Below are positions 33,607 to 42,924 of a DNA stretch of 49,957 nt, piece after piece. The notes below the pieces were generated by a model. That model was given only the letters and a program-made list of their open reading frames with translations. It was not told the DNA's origin and did not search any database. Both the position numbers and the translations under genes were made by a program. Source of the DNA: Lachnospiraceae bacterium (GTDB taxonomy: Bacteria > Bacillota > Clostridia > Lachnospirales > Lachnospiraceae); assembly GCA_902363675.1 (NCBI GenBank), contig CABJAV010000021.1, positions 1 to 49,957 on the forward strand, in the 5' to 3' direction. Within the stretch, counting starts at the first letter, position 1; each line of letters begins with the position of its first letter.

Positions 33607-36312
33607 TTATTTCTGACGATACGGTAAAATTTTCTTTTCCTGATATTCAATCATCGTATCATAAATACGCTTACAGTTGTTATGATCATTATAATAGAAG
33701 AAATCATCAGCACGACGTACATATTCTTCCTTCATCTTACATCCGCTTGCCATGTATTCACATAACAGATCGATCAGTTCATCATTATCATGTGCAATTT
33801 CTCCGAATGCCATCGTATCATAGAAGAATGTTCCCTCTTCATAATGCTGAGGAATATCTTTGTGATGCAGATAAACGAGCGGCTTTCTCATATAAGCAAA
33901 ATCGAACTGGATTCCCGAGAAGTCCGTTACCATCAGACTGGATTCACGGAACATGGTCTCATAACTCATATCACCAACAGCCGGAATAATATCCACATAA
34001 TCATTTTTATCAAAGTCATTTACCTGCGCACTTACAATCGGGTGCAGTACATATTTAATACGATATCCATATTTCTTGGCCGCTTCAATCAGACGCGGAT
34101 CATTGATCAAGGCATTAAATACCTGGAAATAGGTACTTTCTTTAAACAACGGATTATAATCTCTCTGCTCGCCCTCACTTGTCCGTACCGGAACAGCAGC
34201 CTGCATACGCCATGTCGGACTGATCATGATCTGTTTCTTATCGTCATTCTTCAAACCATCATAACGCGGTACACCGGTAAGTTTCAATGCATCATAGCCT
34301 TCATAATCATATATTGGCTTTGAAAGATTCTCCAATTCATACTTCGATGCACAGAAATATAATCTTGTATTATCACGCAAACGATTCTGCGCAACTGCAA
34401 TCTTCTGTACCGACATACCATGCTGTACGCAGCACACATGGAAATCCACAAGATCACGCACATAGCTTGAATTCGGTAATCCATAGTTATTAAAAGCAAA
34501 AACCGTCGAGTTCGAAATAACCATCATGTCTGCCATAAGGAATACCAGACGATGCTTAATACTTCCTCTTACGAGCGGCTTATAACCGTCTCTCTTCAAT
34601 CTCTTGTAATCGGTTGCATGCTTATCGATCAGATAGTAATGTTTTATTCCATCTTTTTGAGCACATGAGTAACGATATAAGTATTCGGAAGAATCTCCGC
34701 CTTTATAGATCTTGTCCAGATACATCCAGATCGGCTTGCGCTTCATGATCGGACGCATCATAAAATATACTTTACGAACGGCAAGAAATATCCATGCTCT
34801 CTTTTTGAAAGATAAGAACATTTCTTTTGATAACTTGTGTTCCTGTTTCTTTTGCTCCTTCTTGGTTATGGTGCGGATCTTCATTCCTTCGTCGCACTTT
34901 ACCGCCATATAGCGCTGTTCTTTACCAAAACACCAATAACTGTTTGTAAAAGTTCTACTCATTCTGCTGAAATGAGACTCATACATAAAGTTGATCTTAA
35001 TTGCCTCACCCTGCACATCTGCCTGACAAAACAATTCACATTCTTTAATATTGTCCATCGAAAGATCAATGTGGAAAGAATGACCTTTGTAAACACTGAC
35101 ACCAAATACCTTTGTCAGAGAATATCTTCCATTGTAATTTAACGGATACTTCTTTCCATTAAATACCATATATACCTTGTCCGCCATTGAGTAAAGGATA
35201 GGATGTACGGTTCCGTCAATACTTAATACTCCGCTTTCATAGTTCATAAACAGAATATTTGTTTTCAAATTGGCAATCTTATTAAATACCGTATTTTTCG
35301 AACCGTAATATATATTTCCGGACAAATAGCGTTTCTCAAAACGAAAATCTTTTCCGTATTTCAAAATACCGCATAACCATTTCATCGAATCCGTCATATT
35401 GCTTTCTTTAATCTTATGACCATCAAAGAGGATATCATCATCGATATACTGGAATGCCTCTCCCATTCTCTCAAGGCATAGTGTTTCTTCCCCCTGAGGG
35501 ATGACATGCTTATTCCGGTTATTAATATTACTCTTGATACGGCTCTTGATTGTAAACATGAAATGATACTGTATAAATCTAGGTACTTCTCCATGTTTCT
35601 CATGAAGATCCTTTAAAAACGGAATCCAGAACTTGTCAAAGGAATCCTCATACCATTCTCTCTGATAAATGCCCTCAAAAAAAGTACATTCTCCTTCCCG
35701 GACTTCATGGCTCTCATGGGTAAGCGATTGCAAAAAGATCATCTTCTTCTCTTTTGCAGACACGCGCAGGAAGAACTCTCTCTCCGTCTCCATGCCAAAC
35801 TCCGGACGGAACTCGTTACCAGTAAAAATCTTATTTCTCAGGAATGTACCCGCGAAATAGAATGGATGACAATGATATTCGTTTTCAAAATCTTCAGCAA
35901 TAATCTTCTTGATGAGCGGATCGGTTGCAAACGCAACATTCTTCCCATCGAGCATCGTCTTATGAAGCATGAAGATATTGTACTTGGTATATCTATCGGC
36001 CGCTTCCTGAACCTGTGTCAAAGTATCGCCTGTCCACTGGTCTCCGCCCTGAATACAGGTCACAATATCCCCTGTCACACGCTTCTTGGCATCTATATAT
36101 GCTGCGATCGCATTGTCAGCTTCACAGATTTCTGCTTTTGCTTTCAGCTGCTCCAATGCAGAAACATACTCTGCAGATCTGTTATTTTCTTTTGAATAGA
36201 TCAAAACCTGTACATCAAGATCCTTGTCCGATATCTGTTCCTTCAGACACTGTAAGGTTGTCGAATCATAACTCTCATCATCCGACAATTTCCAAATAAT
36301 TGATACACTCAT
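33607..36312 (-). CDS. CDP-glycerol:poly(glycerophosphate) glycerophosphotransferase (TagF/TarL-like)
   Basis: The ATG at 36312 with AGGAG upstream gives 901 residues. The N-terminal part (about 1-270) resembles a divergent GT2 glycosyltransferase fold (SIIWKLSDDES, VTCIQGGDQW). The middle is of unknown fold. The C-terminal part (about 510-900) is the teichoic-acid polymerase domain with CCVQHGMSVQK, LTGVPRYDGL, YVLHPIV and TDFSGIQFDFAYMRKPL, which hold the His residues expected in these enzymes. It should polymerise glycerol- or ribitol-phosphate from the CDP precursor at the inner membrane face. It follows tagH by 10 bases. Confidence 0.9.
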   Translation of the reverse strand: MSVSIIWKLSDDESYDSTTLQCLKEQISDKDLDVQVLIYSKENNRSAEYVSALEQLKAKAEICEADNAIAAYIDAKKRVTGDIVTCIQGGDQWTGDTLTQVQEAADRYTKYNIFMLHKTMLDGKNVAFATDPLIKKIIAEDFENEYHCHPFYFAGTFLRNKIFTGNEFRPEFGMETEREFFLRVSAKEKKMIFLQSLTHESHEVREGECTFFEGIYQREWYEDSFDKFWIPFLKDLHEKHGEVPRFIQYHFMFTIKSRIKSNINNRNKHVIPQGEETLCLERMGEAFQYIDDDILFDGHKIKESNMTDSMKWLCGILKYGKDFRFEKRYLSGNIYYGSKNTVFNKIANLKTNILFMNYESGVLSIDGTVHPILYSMADKVYMVFNGKKYPLNYNGRYSLTKVFGVSVYKGHSFHIDLSMDNIKECELFCQADVQGEAIKINFMYESHFSRMSRTFTNSYWCFGKEQRYMAVKCDEGMKIRTITKKEQKKQEHKLSKEMFLSFKKRAWIFLAVRKVYFMMRPIMKRKPIWMYLDKIYKGGDSSEYLYRYSCAQKDGIKHYYLIDKHATDYKRLKRDGYKPLVRGSIKHRLVFLMADMMVISNSTVFAFNNYGLPNSSYVRDLVDFHVCCVQHGMSVQKIAVAQNRLRDNTRLYFCASKYELENLSKPIYDYEGYDALKLTGVPRYDGLKNDDKKQIMISPTWRMQAAVPVRTSEGEQRDYNPLFKESTYFQVFNALINDPRLIEAAKKYGYRIKYVLHPIVSAQVNDFDKNDYVDIIPAVGDMSYETMFRESSLMVTDFSGIQFDFAYMRKPLVYLHHKDIPQHYEEGTFFYDTMAFGEIAHDNDELIDLLCEYMASGCKMKEEYVRRADDFFYYNDHNNCKRIYDTMIEYQEKKILPYRQK

Positions 36313-36322
36313 TTTATGACTC

Positions 36323-37117
36323 CTATTTCTTCTTTGCCGTAGATTTTTTCTTCTTTTTCTTTGGCAACTCGTCTTCTCTTTCCTCAATCATCTTCTCATA
36401 AATCGGTGCCACATCGTCAATATCACCATATGCGAGCAACTTGCCATGATCCAGAATCATCGCTTTATTGCAAAGACGCTTAACCTGATCCAATGAATGG
36501 GAGACAAAAAGCACCGTAACACCCGACTCGAACATACTCATTACTTTCTTTTCGCTCTTCTTACGGAATTTTGCATCACCGACCGATAAGACCTCATCCA
36601 GGATAAGGATCTTAGGCGATACAACCGTCGCAATAGAAAAACCGAGTCTTGAGCGCATACCGGAAGAATAATTCTGTACCGGCACATCAATAAAATCTCC
36701 CAATTCGGAGAACTCTACAATTTCATCATATTTTTCATCAATAAACTTTTTGCTGTATCCGAGCACTGCACCATATAAGTATATATTTTCATGACCGGTA
36801 TACTGCTTATCGAAACCGGCCCCCAGCTCCAATAATGGGGCTATCTTGCCGTGCTTTTCAACCGTGCCTTCGGTCGGCTTAAATACTCCCGCGATTACCT
36901 TTAACAGTGTACTCTTTCCCGCTCCGTTCAATCCAAGGATACCTACACGATCGCCTTTTTCAATTTCAACATTAATGTCTTTCAAAGCCCAGAATTCATT
37001 ATAATGAACTTCACGTTTCAAAGATTTAATGAGGTAATCTTTCAGGTTATCCACTTTTTCTTTACTAAGATTGAATTTCATTCCAACGTGGTTTAATACA
37101 ATTGCTTTCTCGCTCAT
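36323..37117 (-). CDS. tagH: Teichoic acid ABC exporter ATP-binding protein (TagH-like)
   Basis: The 264-residue product has Walker A GLNGAGKS near residue 63, the signature YSSGMRSRLGFSIA, Walker B ILILDEVLSVGD and the KFRKKSEKK segment typical of the TagH/Wzt/RfbB polysaccharide exporter family. It has no C-terminal carbohydrate-binding domain like that of Wzt; instead it ends in a Lys-rich tail (PKKKKKKSTAKKK). It pairs with the permease 14 bases upstream to flip lipid-linked wall polymer across the membrane. Confidence 0.93.
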   Translation of the reverse strand: MSEKAIVLNHVGMKFNLSKEKVDNLKDYLIKSLKREVHYNEFWALKDINVEIEKGDRVGILGLNGAGKSTLLKVIAGVFKPTEGTVEKHGKIAPLLELGAGFDKQYTGHENIYLYGAVLGYSKKFIDEKYDEIVEFSELGDFIDVPVQNYSSGMRSRLGFSIATVVSPKILILDEVLSVGDAKFRKKSEKKVMSMFESGVTVLFVSHSLDQVKRLCNKAMILDHGKLLAYGDIDDVAPIYEKMIEEREDELPKKKKKKSTAKKK

Positions 37118-37131
37118 AAATCTCTCCCAAC

Positions 37132-37908
37132 CTAGATCTGAAGGATGAACTCATCCTGTTTCTTAATAAACATATAAATTCCGATCACAATAGTAACAAT
37201 ACTAAAAATGGATGCGTATGCGAAATTACGCATATTCATCAATTCTCCAAACACAGCTGATCGGAAGATATCAATAATGCAGAATAAAGGATTATACTTT
37301 AATATCCAATAAAATCCACTTTTCAGTAATCGCTCCGGCTCATAGAAAATTGCACACATATACATAATAAGCATCAGTGCAACGCTCCATAAATACTCCA
37401 TATCACGGAAGAATACGCCAAGTGTCGCAAGAATAAATCCGCATCCTACGGAAATCATAAGGATCAGTATCAGTGCAATTGGTGCCTGAACAAGATAAAT
37501 GGTCGGTTTTACCTTAAGAACAGCCGCAACTACAACCAGCACGATCAAAGAAATCAAGAAAATAATGTAGTTGTACAAAATGCTTGATAATGTATAAAGA
37601 TATTTGGGAACATATACTTTTTTGATCATAGAAGCATTCTTTCGAATAGACGTAAGCGCTGCCTTTGTAGCTGTAGAGTAAAAGCTGAAAAGCAGACGTC
37701 CGCACAAAATATATACGGAAAATTCCTTCGTTCTGTTGCCTAAAATGGTACCGAATACAACCGTCAATACGATCATTGTACACAACGGCTCCAGTAACGA
37801 CCAGATAATTCCAAGATAGGATCTTCTGTATTTGAGTTTAATACCTTTTTTAACAAGTTCGCTTAACAGAAAGCGATAATTTACAAATGAATCAATATAT
37901 TTTTTCAT
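37132..37908 (-). CDS. tagG: Teichoic acid ABC exporter permease (TagG-like)
   Basis: The 258-residue product has six hydrophobic segments and the ABC-2 polysaccharide export signature: KGIKLKYRRSYLGIIWSLLEP at the start, IRKNASMIKKVYVPKYLYTL in the middle and LKYNPLFCIIDIFRSAVF near the end. It forms the membrane channel with TagH. Confidence 0.93.
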   Translation of the reverse strand: MKKYIDSFVNYRFLLSELVKKGIKLKYRRSYLGIIWSLLEPLCTMIVLTVVFGTILGNRTKEFSVYILCGRLLFSFYSTATKAALTSIRKNASMIKKVYVPKYLYTLSSILYNYIIFLISLIVLVVVAAVLKVKPTIYLVQAPIALILILMISVGCGFILATLGVFFRDMEYLWSVALMLIMYMCAIFYEPERLLKSGFYWILKYNPLFCIIDIFRSAVFGELMNMRNFAYASIFSIVTIVIGIYMFIKKQDEFILQI

Positions 37909-37962
37909 ATCTACCTCGTTGCGTTTATTTTACAAATTCAGCCTATTTTATCAAGTAATATG

Positions 37963-39705
37963 CTATACGTCAAATTCTGCCCATACTTTCATCTTATGAT
38001 CCACACGTTTTTCTGCAGGTGGAAGTACCATATAATCGCCAAATATCTGTCTTAAATACCGGTCATAACAACCAGGCGCACAATACTGCTTTCCCTCAAA
38101 TGTCACATTGGTAAATGCAACCACCTCATCATGCAGACACCGCTCACCCACACCATAGATGCCATAAGTAATCGCACCTACATATTTTGATCGATCATAA
38201 TCATATCGTCTGGCAATTCGATCCATCTTATCAATGATGCGCTGATAACCAACGCATCTCATAAGAAGAACAATCGGCATTTTTGCGATAATATGTCCCG
38301 GCGATGTGCCCTTGCCGATCTTGGCTCTGGCATTCTGGATCATATAGCGCATCTTCTTCATCTTCCGGAAAAGACGAGCCGCTTCCTTTTCATCCTCCGG
38401 CCATCCATCCTGCGGAAAAATATCCAAAAACAAATGTAATACCTGACATTTTTCCCGAATATATTGTGAACTGTTGCGCTCCAGGTGTGTCCCTGTATGA
38501 ATCAATTCACAATACGGATTGGACAAAGTTCCTTTCTCGCCGCTGATTGCCTGTAAATGCTCGCTCACCGGTTCCTGATTCACCAGTTCAAGAAATCTCT
38601 CATAATCCTTTCTCGGCATACCGACATCAATATCATCATCCCATGGGATAAATCCCTGATGTCTTACTGCACCAAGCAAGGTTCCACCCACCAGATAATA
38701 GCGGAGTCCATGCCTCTGACAGTAAGCGACAAAGTCATCCAACATTCCTGTCAGAACCTGCTGAATCTGTTGTTTATCAAGAAGTTTCGGTGCCACATAT
38801 TCTCCTGGAAGTTTCAGATCATACAACACATGATGCTCTCTTTTCTCCTCCGGCGGAATCTCCATATAATCTCCATACAATCTTGTCAGATAATTTTTAT
38901 AATCACTTGTGACACATAACATGTGTCCTTCAAACTCCACCTTCTGCGTTTGCATGAAAGTTTCTCTCTGATACAATTCTCCAAAGAAATGATTTCTCCC
39001 TGAGGGAATGGTAATATATTCTGATTTTTCATCCGTACATTGTGCCATCTTCTTCTGCACACTGCGATACAGTCCCATGGGATTGCATGCAAAAAGTACT
39101 CCGATACACCGCTTCACAAACATGATCACGCTTGCTTTACGGTTTCCTTCCGCGAGCTTTTTAAACTCATCACGCCACGCATACATCCGGTAACACGATA
39201 AAAAAAACAAACCTGCCTGAACACCGATTCCATGCCAGGCACGATAAACAGCATTATTATAGGTATTTTCTATAATAAAGATATCCAGCTTAATTCCGCA
39301 ATTTTCTTTTTTCTGATTCATGTATTCCTGAAATACGGTATTCCTTCTGTGCACCTGTATAAAAGAGCTCAGATAGCCCTCTGTGTAAAGTGGCGCTTCG
39401 ATATAATATTTGTCTGGATATCGATTCTCGATCGCATGAATCAGCTGCGTAATATATTTTCTCGGAATATTCAGGTCGATGTCGTCATCCCACGGAATAA
39501 ATCCACCATGCCTTACTGCGCCAAGTGCCGATCCCCCTCCCAGCATATACGGGATTCCGTTCTCGTCACACAATGCGATCACATCCAACGCTGCTTCCAG
39601 CACAACGTTCTTGATTGCCTCCGTCTCTTCATCCGTCAAGCGATGCAAACCCGTTTTTCTGGACAAATTTTCTTTCAGCAATTCATTTGTCTGTAACACT
39701 GCCAT
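37963..39705 (-). CDS. Tandem LicD-family phosphotransferase
   Basis: The 580-residue product contains two LicD/fukutin-type domains. The first (about 30-270) has MLGGGSALGAVRHGGFIPWD; the second (about 320-570) has LVGGTLLGAVRHQGFIPWD, both followed by the DDID metal motif. Most LicD proteins have one such domain of about 270 residues. LicD enzymes transfer phosphocholine or a similar phospho-polyol from a CDP carrier to a glycan. No choline uptake or CDP-choline synthesis genes (licA/B/C) are in the window, so the group transferred is unknown. The ATG lies one base after the GT2 stop, which implies coupled translation. Confidence 0.9.
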   Translation of the reverse strand: MAVLQTNELLKENLSRKTGLHRLTDEETEAIKNVVLEAALDVIALCDENGIPYMLGGGSALGAVRHGGFIPWDDDIDLNIPRKYITQLIHAIENRYPDKYYIEAPLYTEGYLSSFIQVHRRNTVFQEYMNQKKENCGIKLDIFIIENTYNNAVYRAWHGIGVQAGLFFLSCYRMYAWRDEFKKLAEGNRKASVIMFVKRCIGVLFACNPMGLYRSVQKKMAQCTDEKSEYITIPSGRNHFFGELYQRETFMQTQKVEFEGHMLCVTSDYKNYLTRLYGDYMEIPPEEKREHHVLYDLKLPGEYVAPKLLDKQQIQQVLTGMLDDFVAYCQRHGLRYYLVGGTLLGAVRHQGFIPWDDDIDVGMPRKDYERFLELVNQEPVSEHLQAISGEKGTLSNPYCELIHTGTHLERNSSQYIREKCQVLHLFLDIFPQDGWPEDEKEAARLFRKMKKMRYMIQNARAKIGKGTSPGHIIAKMPIVLLMRCVGYQRIIDKMDRIARRYDYDRSKYVGAITYGIYGVGERCLHDEVVAFTNVTFEGKQYCAPGCYDRYLRQIFGDYMVLPPAEKRVDHKMKVWAEFDV

Positions 39706-39706
39706 A

Positions 39707-40762
39707 TCATCTTCCAGCTTTCAGTTTTGCAAAAAGTTTTGTGTTGCGTTCCTTTACAAAGGTAATGACCGCAGATTCCAGCCATGTAAGATAAGTATTC
39801 TTCCACCGAATTGGAATCAGCATAATCTTCATATATTTAGAATGTGGATTTGCGACTTTCAAAGTTGCATCCACGTGTGGATTGTGAAGCATTTTTCTAA
39901 TTTCCGCGCGTCTCTGTTTCCCTGTTAATGTGCATTTTGAACTTGTCACATTTGCAATGCATCCCACCATTCGCTCGATATAACGTCGCGCTATCATCTC
40001 CTGCGTCGGTGCATTATCCACGCCCCACTCACGATACAGATCCTGCATCCATCCGTGTTCTTCCTCCCTCTTCTCGTACATGTCTGCACGATAAGCTGCG
40101 GTCTCTGACTCTGCGCGCGCACGGATGAAATGATAGTAAGCCTTTGTGGAAACCACAACGGACTCCACATTCCGGATATAACTGATATTAAACGGGAAAT
40201 CATCCCACAATGTCTGTGGAAAATATAACCCGTGTTCTCTCATATAATCAAGCCGGTACAATTTATTCCAGGGTGTGTATAACATATTCCGGTCAAAATA
40301 CCGATAAGATTCCTCGCGGAATGACTTTGCATCCGTGAACACTTTATCGTCCACGTAGATTTTCTCACTCAGATGCTTGTCCCCATAATAGGTATCGATA
40401 TAATATCCGCATACGACAAGCTGCGCATTGTGTTGCTCCGCCATATCGTACATATCCTGTAGCATCGTTTTTTCTGCCCAATCATCGGAATCAAGAAAAT
40501 ACACATATTTTCCTTTTGCCATATCAATTGCTGTGTTTCTCGCACTCGGAGCTCCACCATTTTCTTTGTGGATCACCTGAATACGGGAATCCTTTGCCGC
40601 ATAGGCATCACAGATTTCGCCGCTTCGATCCGGAGTTCCGTCATCGACAATCAAAAATTCATAATCCGTAAATGTCTGAGACAATATACTTTCAATCGCT
40701 TTACCTACATATTCTTCTACTTTATATACAGGCATAATGATGCTGATCTTTACATCGCTCAT
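39707..40762 (-). CDS. Family 2 glycosyltransferase
   Basis: The 351-residue product has the GT-A fold N-terminus: SIIMPVYKVEEYVGKAIESI, LIVDDGTPDRSG, ENGGAPSARNTA and the metal-binding FLDSDDW. The C-terminal part is helical and less conserved. It would add a sugar from a nucleotide donor to a lipid-linked intermediate. It is first in the long wall-polymer operon; a promoter is visible at 40849-40876. Confidence 0.92.
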   Translation of the reverse strand: MSDVKISIIMPVYKVEEYVGKAIESILSQTFTDYEFLIVDDGTPDRSGEICDAYAAKDSRIQVIHKENGGAPSARNTAIDMAKGKYVYFLDSDDWAEKTMLQDMYDMAEQHNAQLVVCGYYIDTYYGDKHLSEKIYVDDKVFTDAKSFREESYRYFDRNMLYTPWNKLYRLDYMREHGLYFPQTLWDDFPFNISYIRNVESVVVSTKAYYHFIRARAESETAAYRADMYEKREEEHGWMQDLYREWGVDNAPTQEMIARRYIERMVGCIANVTSSKCTLTGKQRRAEIRKMLHNPHVDATLKVANPHSKYMKIMLIPIRWKNTYLTWLESAVITFVKERNTKLFAKLKAGR

Positions 40763-40848
40763 ATATATGGCTCCTTCATATCTTTACGTGTCCGGTCTCT
40801 TTTAAATAATGATTTTCAAAAAAGCCCACAAGACAACAGACTAACATT

Positions 40849-40876
40849 AGTATAACACAAATATGCACAAAGGCAA
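40849..40876 (-). promoter_or_regulatory. Promoter of the wall-polymer operon
   Basis: TTGCCT (40871-40876), 16-base spacer, TATACT (40849-40854). It diverges from the promoter at 40899-40927. Confidence 0.6.
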
Positions 40877-40898
40877 TCTGTTTAATTCCCAAAAAATA

Positions 40899-40927
40899 CT
40901 GAAAATAGGCATAAAATTTGTTATAAT
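40899..40927 (+). promoter_or_regulatory. Promoter of the beta-helix/LRR secreted protein gene
   Basis: CTGAAA (40899-40904), 17-base spacer, TATAAT (40922-40927). Confidence 0.55.
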
Positions 40928-40985
40928 AGAATAGATTCACGGATCATATAAAAAAGAAATTTGTATATATAGGAGTTTTCAAGAC

Positions 40986-42860
40986 ATGCTTAGCAAAAAA
41001 CTTATGAAAAGTGCTCTTATTGCCTTTTCCTGTATGATGCTTGCACTTCCTGCCAACGCATATGCAGCAGGCAGCAATGCAAACCAAACCATCTCAAAAA
41101 CGGCAGCAGCGAAAACAGACAGCGAAATGTCCAGGACAGCACGTGCGCTCGGTGGAATCTATAATGCGAAAACGAATACCATCACATTAAAATCAAACAA
41201 AAAATTGTCCAAAGACGTAAAGATCAGCAATAACAAATCGCTTACACTGAACATGAACGGCAAGAAGATCACCGGCGGAAGTATTACAATAAACAATGCT
41301 TCCAAAGCGCCTGTCATCATAAAGGGGCACGGCAAAATCATAAACTGCCAGATTTTCAAGTGGGGAAGCGGCAAACTGACTCTTGACGGAGATATCACCT
41401 ACAAACATTCATCCAAAGACATCTTATTGCTCAGAGAGGGGACAACCGTCATCCGAAACGGTAATTTCTATTGTACCGCCAAGAATAAAGATATACTCTG
41501 GTCCGATTACCTGTATGAGTACGACCAAACCTACCTCTATATTAAGGGTGGAAACTTTCACGGAGACATTTACCTGTCCAACTGTGCAACCTATATCAAA
41601 AAGGGAACCCTTGACGGAAAAATCTATTTATACTGCGGAGGTTTATATATACAGGGCGGAACCATCCAAAAAGGCATTTACGATACAAGTGACGATGATT
41701 CTTCTTTCAAAATCGATATATCCGGCGGAAAGATTCTTGACCAGATCGTTTTGCATAACGGAAACGAGTTGATCATGTCTGGCGGTATCATCCAATCGGA
41801 TCAAGATGCCGTAATTCAATCCGACATGCCCGAAGGCGACGAGTATTCTCACGGTGACATACGAATTCAAGGCGGCACCATCATTTCTGCCAAAGAAAAT
41901 GGCTACGGAATAAAAGCCGTAAATACAGAAATCGAATTATCCGGCGGCACCATCAAAAATACAACCGCCAAAGGTAACACCGCCGTTTACAGTGTTCGTT
42001 ACAACAATAATGTCAAAGATATCAATGTAAAAAAGCATGACGCTGTCTCTTTCATCGGTTTTCAATCAGACCTGAACAATCTTTATAAGGAAAATTATTG
42101 CGGCGAGAATATTCAATACCACCTCGATGACAACGGAACCCTTACACTCTCCGGAACCGGAGACATGTTCACAAGCATCGATTTTGGAAGCATGGATCAC
42201 GAAAAGCTAGAAAAGAAGATCAAAAATGTAATAATTGAAGAAGGTGTAACTGCTGTCGGAGGATTCGATTTCTGTTCTCATTTAAAATCGGTCAGTTTGC
42301 CAAGCAGTCTGAAAACCATCTACCACTTGGCATTTTATCATTGCACCGCCTTAGAAAGTGTTACCATGAAATCCGGACTCGAAAAAATCGGCTCCATCGC
42401 ATTTATGGATGACCATCAATTAAAAGAGATCAATATACCGGATACGGTTACTACGATTGGGGAACAAGCCTTTGACAGTTGCTATAAATTAGAGAAAGTA
42501 CATCTTTCCAATAACTTAAATGAGTTAACGGACTTCATGTTTCATCATTGCTACAACCTAAAGAATGTTGAAATTCCGGATACAATAACTGAAATTCCAT
42601 ATGGTGCATTCTATGGTTGCACCAAACTGGCAAGTGTTAAATTACCTGCAAACCTTAAAAAGATAGATGCAACAGCATTTATCAGTTGTGTAAATCTGAC
42701 CGAAATTAAAATACCACCTACCGTAAAAGAAATCGGACGTTCCGCATTCAAAAACTGCAGAAGACTAGAAACCGTAAACATGACAAGTTCTGAAGACATG
42801 GTGATTCACAAGTCGGCATTTAAAGATACACCATATGCCAAAACCAAAGATACCAAGTAG
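40986..42860 (+). CDS. Secreted protein with beta-helix-like region and BspA leucine-rich repeats
   Basis: The 624-residue product has a signal peptide (about 1-28). A region of about 300 residues follows with repeated GG-rich turns (IKGGNFHGDIYL, IQGGTIQKGIYD, LSGGTIKNTT) that suggests a parallel beta-helix. Then comes the CGENIQYHLDDNGTLTLSG entry motif and six or seven BspA-type LRR_5 repeats (TTIGEQAFDSCYKLEKVHLS, EIPYGAFYGCTKLASVKLP). AGGAG lies before the ATG. BspA repeats often mediate binding to host or bacterial surfaces. No anchor motif is visible. It is a single gene, transcribed divergently from the wall-polymer operon. Confidence 0.85.
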   Translation: MLSKKLMKSALIAFSCMMLALPANAYAAGSNANQTISKTAAAKTDSEMSRTARALGGIYNAKTNTITLKSNKKLSKDVKISNNKSLTLNMNGKKITGGSITINNASKAPVIIKGHGKIINCQIFKWGSGKLTLDGDITYKHSSKDILLLREGTTVIRNGNFYCTAKNKDILWSDYLYEYDQTYLYIKGGNFHGDIYLSNCATYIKKGTLDGKIYLYCGGLYIQGGTIQKGIYDTSDDDSSFKIDISGGKILDQIVLHNGNELIMSGGIIQSDQDAVIQSDMPEGDEYSHGDIRIQGGTIISAKENGYGIKAVNTEIELSGGTIKNTTAKGNTAVYSVRYNNNVKDINVKKHDAVSFIGFQSDLNNLYKENYCGENIQYHLDDNGTLTLSGTGDMFTSIDFGSMDHEKLEKKIKNVIIEEGVTAVGGFDFCSHLKSVSLPSSLKTIYHLAFYHCTALESVTMKSGLEKIGSIAFMDDHQLKEINIPDTVTTIGEQAFDSCYKLEKVHLSNNLNELTDFMFHHCYNLKNVEIPDTITEIPYGAFYGCTKLASVKLPANLKKIDATAFISCVNLTEIKIPPTVKEIGRSAFKNCRRLETVNMTSSEDMVIHKSAFKDTPYAKTKDTK

Positions 42861-42867
42861 CAAATAA

Positions 42868-42908
42868 GGGGTGTGATCTGACAATCATCAAATCACACCC
42901 ATTTCTTA
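42868..42908. terminator. Bidirectional terminator
   Basis: GGGTGTGAT/ATCACACCC 9-bp stem (42869-42877 with 42892-42900) followed by ATTTCTTATT on plus; the minus strand has a weaker T-run. It separates the convergent BspA-type and sugar transferase genes. Confidence 0.8.
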
Positions 42909-42924
42909 TTTGTAGCAGTCATCC

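Noticed and set aside
37963..39705. A complete lic phosphocholine system
   Set aside because: No licA, licB or licC-like choline kinase, permease or choline cytidylyltransferase was found; the only cytidylyltransferase looks IspD/TarI-like.
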